Virus record (IMG/VR): IMGVR_UViG_3300024262_000283
Location: 1-22,072 of that record
DNA: 22,072 nt
Reading direction: 5' to 3' (one strand)
From: a virus
Each line of letters opens with the position of its first letter. Position 1 is the first letter of the stretch. This document shows positions 20,324 to 22,072 of this stretch, piece by piece. The notes under the pieces were generated by a model, which was given only the letters and a program-made list of their open reading frames with translations, made no database searches and was not told where the DNA came from. Position numbers and translations under genes: made by a program.

Positions 20324-21112
20324 TTAAAAATGCCTCAACTCATTCATAATTTGAACCACGAAATTTGTTTGGGTTGCGGACTGCAATGATACGAACTTCA
20401 ATGCTGCTTCTTCATCACCATCCTGTATCAGATTCCAATAGGTTCTTGAAACTTCAGGAAGTGGTAACAAGTCCACGTTTCTTTTTAGATGAAGAAAATC
20501 TGCAATTAACATCAAGGGCGTATTGTCATACCCATTAAACTTCCACACATTCACGGTATCAATTACACCAGACTCCCAAGGTTTGAGGTTAAGGACACGT
20601 TTTAAGATAAAAGGTATCTTATACTCAGCACCTAGTTTATCCCGGTGCAATATAAGTCTTTTAAGAAGTAAGGGAATATCGTGCTTCAGCACATTATGTC
20701 CACAGAGTGTTGGGAAGTATTGTGGGGTTGATTTCACACCCTCACTTGATTTCTGTGCCAGTGCATTCATGAATTCAGCAATAACTACCAATTCATCAGC
20801 ATCCACAATTTTCTTCAAATATCGTTTCAATGTCCCGTCTTCGGCACGAAGTTCGGCATGTGTTATTGCCACAATTTTTGTGAACTCAGGATAATAAACA
20901 GCATGTTCTTCATATACAGTATTGGCTTTTGTATCATCAGAGTATTTCTTATTATATTTGGTTCGAGCCAAATACTCCCAACGATTGAATAAATTTTCAT
21001 TTTCTTTCTCAAGGACTTCAAGATTTGGATATGTAAGAACGGGTTTTACATTAAAGAAAAATGTTTCGTAGATTGCTTGGGGGTCGAAAACCGTTTCGAA
21101 TAATTCTGCCAT
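20324..21112 (-). CDS. PolB-type 3'-5' exonuclease homologue, probably catalytically dead
   Basis: The 262-residue protein follows the layout of the predicted PolB-like exonuclease family. It begins with a first strand and a YPNLEVL segment, followed by EEHAVYYPEFTKIVAIT. Then come LCGHNVLKHDIPLLLKRL, SGVIDTVNVWKFNGYDNTPLMLIADFL and a final LQSATQT helix. The catalytic acids look lost. The first D-x-E is replaced by Asn21-Val-Lys23 (FFFNVKP), and the last Asp by Ser245 (LQSATQT in place of QDATQT). Only Asp145 (KHD) remains. The alignment is from memory of the family, so this needs checking. If right, the protein binds nucleic acid without cutting or has a scaffold role. A host-like promoter and its own terminator make it a single-gene unit. 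Confidence 0.7.
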   Translation of the reverse strand: MAELFETVFDPQAIYETFFFNVKPVLTYPNLEVLEKENENLFNRWEYLARTKYNKKYSDDTKANTVYEEHAVYYPEFTKIVAITHAELRAEDGTLKRYLKKIVDADELVVIAEFMNALAQKSSEGVKSTPQYFPTLCGHNVLKHDIPLLLKRLILHRDKLGAEYKIPFILKRVLNLKPWESGVIDTVNVWKFNGYDNTPLMLIADFLHLKRNVDLLPLPEVSRTYWNLIQDGDEEAALKFVSLQSATQTNFVVQIMNELRHF

Positions 21113-21145
21113 TGCGTGTTTGTTAAATTAAGATTATCAATACGG

Positions 21146-21176
21146 CAAATATAGTTAAAAATTATTCAATATTAAA
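21146..21176 (-). promoter_or_regulatory. Bacteroidetes-type promoter, near consensus
   Basis: The minus strand reads TTTA (21176-21173), 19 nt, TATATTTG (21153-21146). It lies 33 bases before the ATG at 21112, so this message has a short leader, unlike the three leaderless cases. Confidence 0.55.
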
Positions 21177-21491
21177 GAGAAAATGAAAAAACTTTAGGAT
21201 TCCCGGTTTTTTATTTGCCTTAACCTCTTCATAGATATCCTGTACGTCTTCGAGAGTATAGGAATCGAGTTCATCCTTATCGTAGAGATTATTGGTATGT
21301 TTTAAAATGTATGGGATTAATTTTTCTTGGGTAAGTTTCTTACGCTTCTTTTTCTTGTCAATCTCCTGTAGGAATTGTCCACCCAATTGTTCGAACTCAA
21401 TAGCGGTTTTCCTTTTATTCCTCTCAGCATCCTCTTCCAGATACTTATGATAGGCAAGAACACTCATGTCATTGTCTTCATCAATAGGCAT
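21162..21491 (-). CDS. Hypothetical charged protein, 109 aa
   Basis: The start at ATG 21491 lies four bases after the stop of the upstream gene; a longer form from 21512 would overlap it. The protein is very hydrophilic, with a basic patch IDKKKKRKKLTQEKL in the middle and acidic helices on both sides, ending in a short hydrophobic helix (GILKFFHFLFNIE). No family is recognised. It forms an operon with the AT-hook-like protein. Confidence 0.65.
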   Translation of the reverse strand: MPIDEDNDMSVLAYHKYLEEDAERNKRKTAIEFEQLGGQFLQEIDKKKKRKKLTQEKLIPYILKHTNNLYDKDELDSYTLEDVQDIYEEVKANKKPGILKFFHFLFNIE

Positions 21492-21495
21492 AACA

Positions 21496-22011
21496 CTACT
21501 TTTTATCGTCAAGGACTTCGGTCTCTTCTGTTACGGTTTGAGTTTTCTTATTGGTACTGCCTTTGGGTCTACCCCTACTTTTCTTGACTGGTGGAGCATC
21601 ACCATTCTGAGCAGCTAATTCACGTTGTTGTTTCTTGAAGGATTCTTCTCTGAGTTTGTCTAGTTCCTCATAATATGCCTTGGCTTTATTTTCGAGTTCG
21701 CCCTTCATAGCTTCCATTGTTTCAGTAAATTCCCTTTCCTTCTCAGCAATCATCTGATTGGTCTTGATAATTACTTTAACGAATAAAATCAAATCATCAA
21801 TAACTACCCCAGTTTTCTTTGGTGAAACCTTAATTAACTTACCTTCTTCGGCTTCGGCAAGAATTTCACATTCAACATCGTTATTATCATCAAATACCCA
21901 ATTATTTGGGATTCCCACCTGTAGCTCATACCAACCATTCACAGTATCTCGTGTAATTGATATTAAGTATCCACTTATTGGTGCTAATGCTTGGTCGATT
22001 TGTTTCATCAT
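21496..22011 (-). CDS. Coiled-coil protein with AT-hook-like tail
   Basis: The start is at the ATG pair 22011/22008, giving 171 or 170 residues; an upstream ATG would add an odd His/Phe-rich extension. The first 65 residues are a beta-rich domain (GWYELQVGIPNNWVF). A long charged helix, probably a coiled coil, covers about 75-135. The tail has a KKSRGRPKGSTNKK segment, close to the GRP core of AT-hooks that grip AT-rich minor grooves. It is therefore likely a DNA-binding, oligomeric phage protein, perhaps architectural. The segment upstream to the window end shows no further gene. Confidence 0.65.
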   Translation of the reverse strand: MMKQIDQALAPISGYLISITRDTVNGWYELQVGIPNNWVFDDNNDVECEILAEAEEGKLIKVSPKKTGVVIDDLILFVKVIIKTNQMIAEKEREFTETMEAMKGELENKAKAYYEELDKLREESFKKQQRELAAQNGDAPPVKKSRGRPKGSTNKKTQTVTEETEVLDDKK

Positions 22012-22072
22012 GAAAAGATATATGTGAAAAAGGTGGCAATGGAAAACCAAAGCGCAATTTTTTCGAAATTAG

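Noticed and set aside
1-22072. CRISPR arrays, retrons, integrase or attachment sites, insertion sequences
   Set aside because: No spaced repeat array, reverse transcriptase, transposase or recombinase motif was found on either strand.

Overview
The window looks like part of a large, AT-rich tailed-phage genome (or a phage contig from a metagenome) infecting a member of the Bacteroidetes. The evidence is a dense set of small overlapping genes, many of unknown function, mixed with phage nucleic-acid enzymes: an RNA ligase, an ATP-dependent DNA ligase, three exonuclease-like proteins and two free-standing homing endonucleases. The host assignment rests on several promoters of the Bacteroidetes type (TTTG, about 19-20 nt, TAnnTTTG), on A-rich translation starts without Shine-Dalgarno sequences, and on a lipoprotein and a Sec-secreted protein with Bacteroidetes-like signals. 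No capsid, tail or packaging gene was recognised.

Layout. (1) 1-656, minus: 5' part of an Rnl2-like RNA ligase, cut by the window edge. (2) About 701-1393, minus: a non-coding transcription unit of about 690 nt with its own host-type promoter (1398-1428) and terminator (695-742). It holds two tandem tRNA-like modules of abnormal size and a string of perfect hairpins. (3) 1412-7461, minus: a crowded gene block with three small unknown genes, DNA ligase, a lipoprotein, a ParB-like protein, an ATP-grasp protein, a small membrane protein, a HicB-like protein and two unknown genes. Two phage-type promoters divide it. (4) 7568-19240, plus: a DPBB/3D-like exported protein, a GIY-YIG endonuclease, an HD (ppGpp-hydrolase-like) protein, a DEDDh exonuclease, thioredoxin, a DUF262 protein, a HAD phosphatase, a run of membrane proteins, an HNH-type endonuclease, a second DEDDh exonuclease, a secreted protein and an M23 peptidase. 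(5) 19317-22011, minus: a patatin-like phospholipase, a PolB-type exonuclease homologue that seems to have lost its catalytic acids, and two small charged proteins.

Two promoter classes recur. One is host-like (TTTG/TAnnTTTG); three copies sit so close to the ATG (TTTG-N4-ATG) that leaderless mRNAs are expected. The other is TGTAACA-N13/14-TTCGTATAAT, seen five times and only in front of genes. It is probably a phage-specific promoter, and it shows that several longest-ORF starts are too far upstream. Two copies embed the TAA stop codon of the upstream gene.

The most unusual item is the structured non-coding locus beside the RNA ligase. A HAD protein of the RNA-repair-associated type elsewhere in the window makes an RNA-processing or RNA-repair theme possible, but this is inference.
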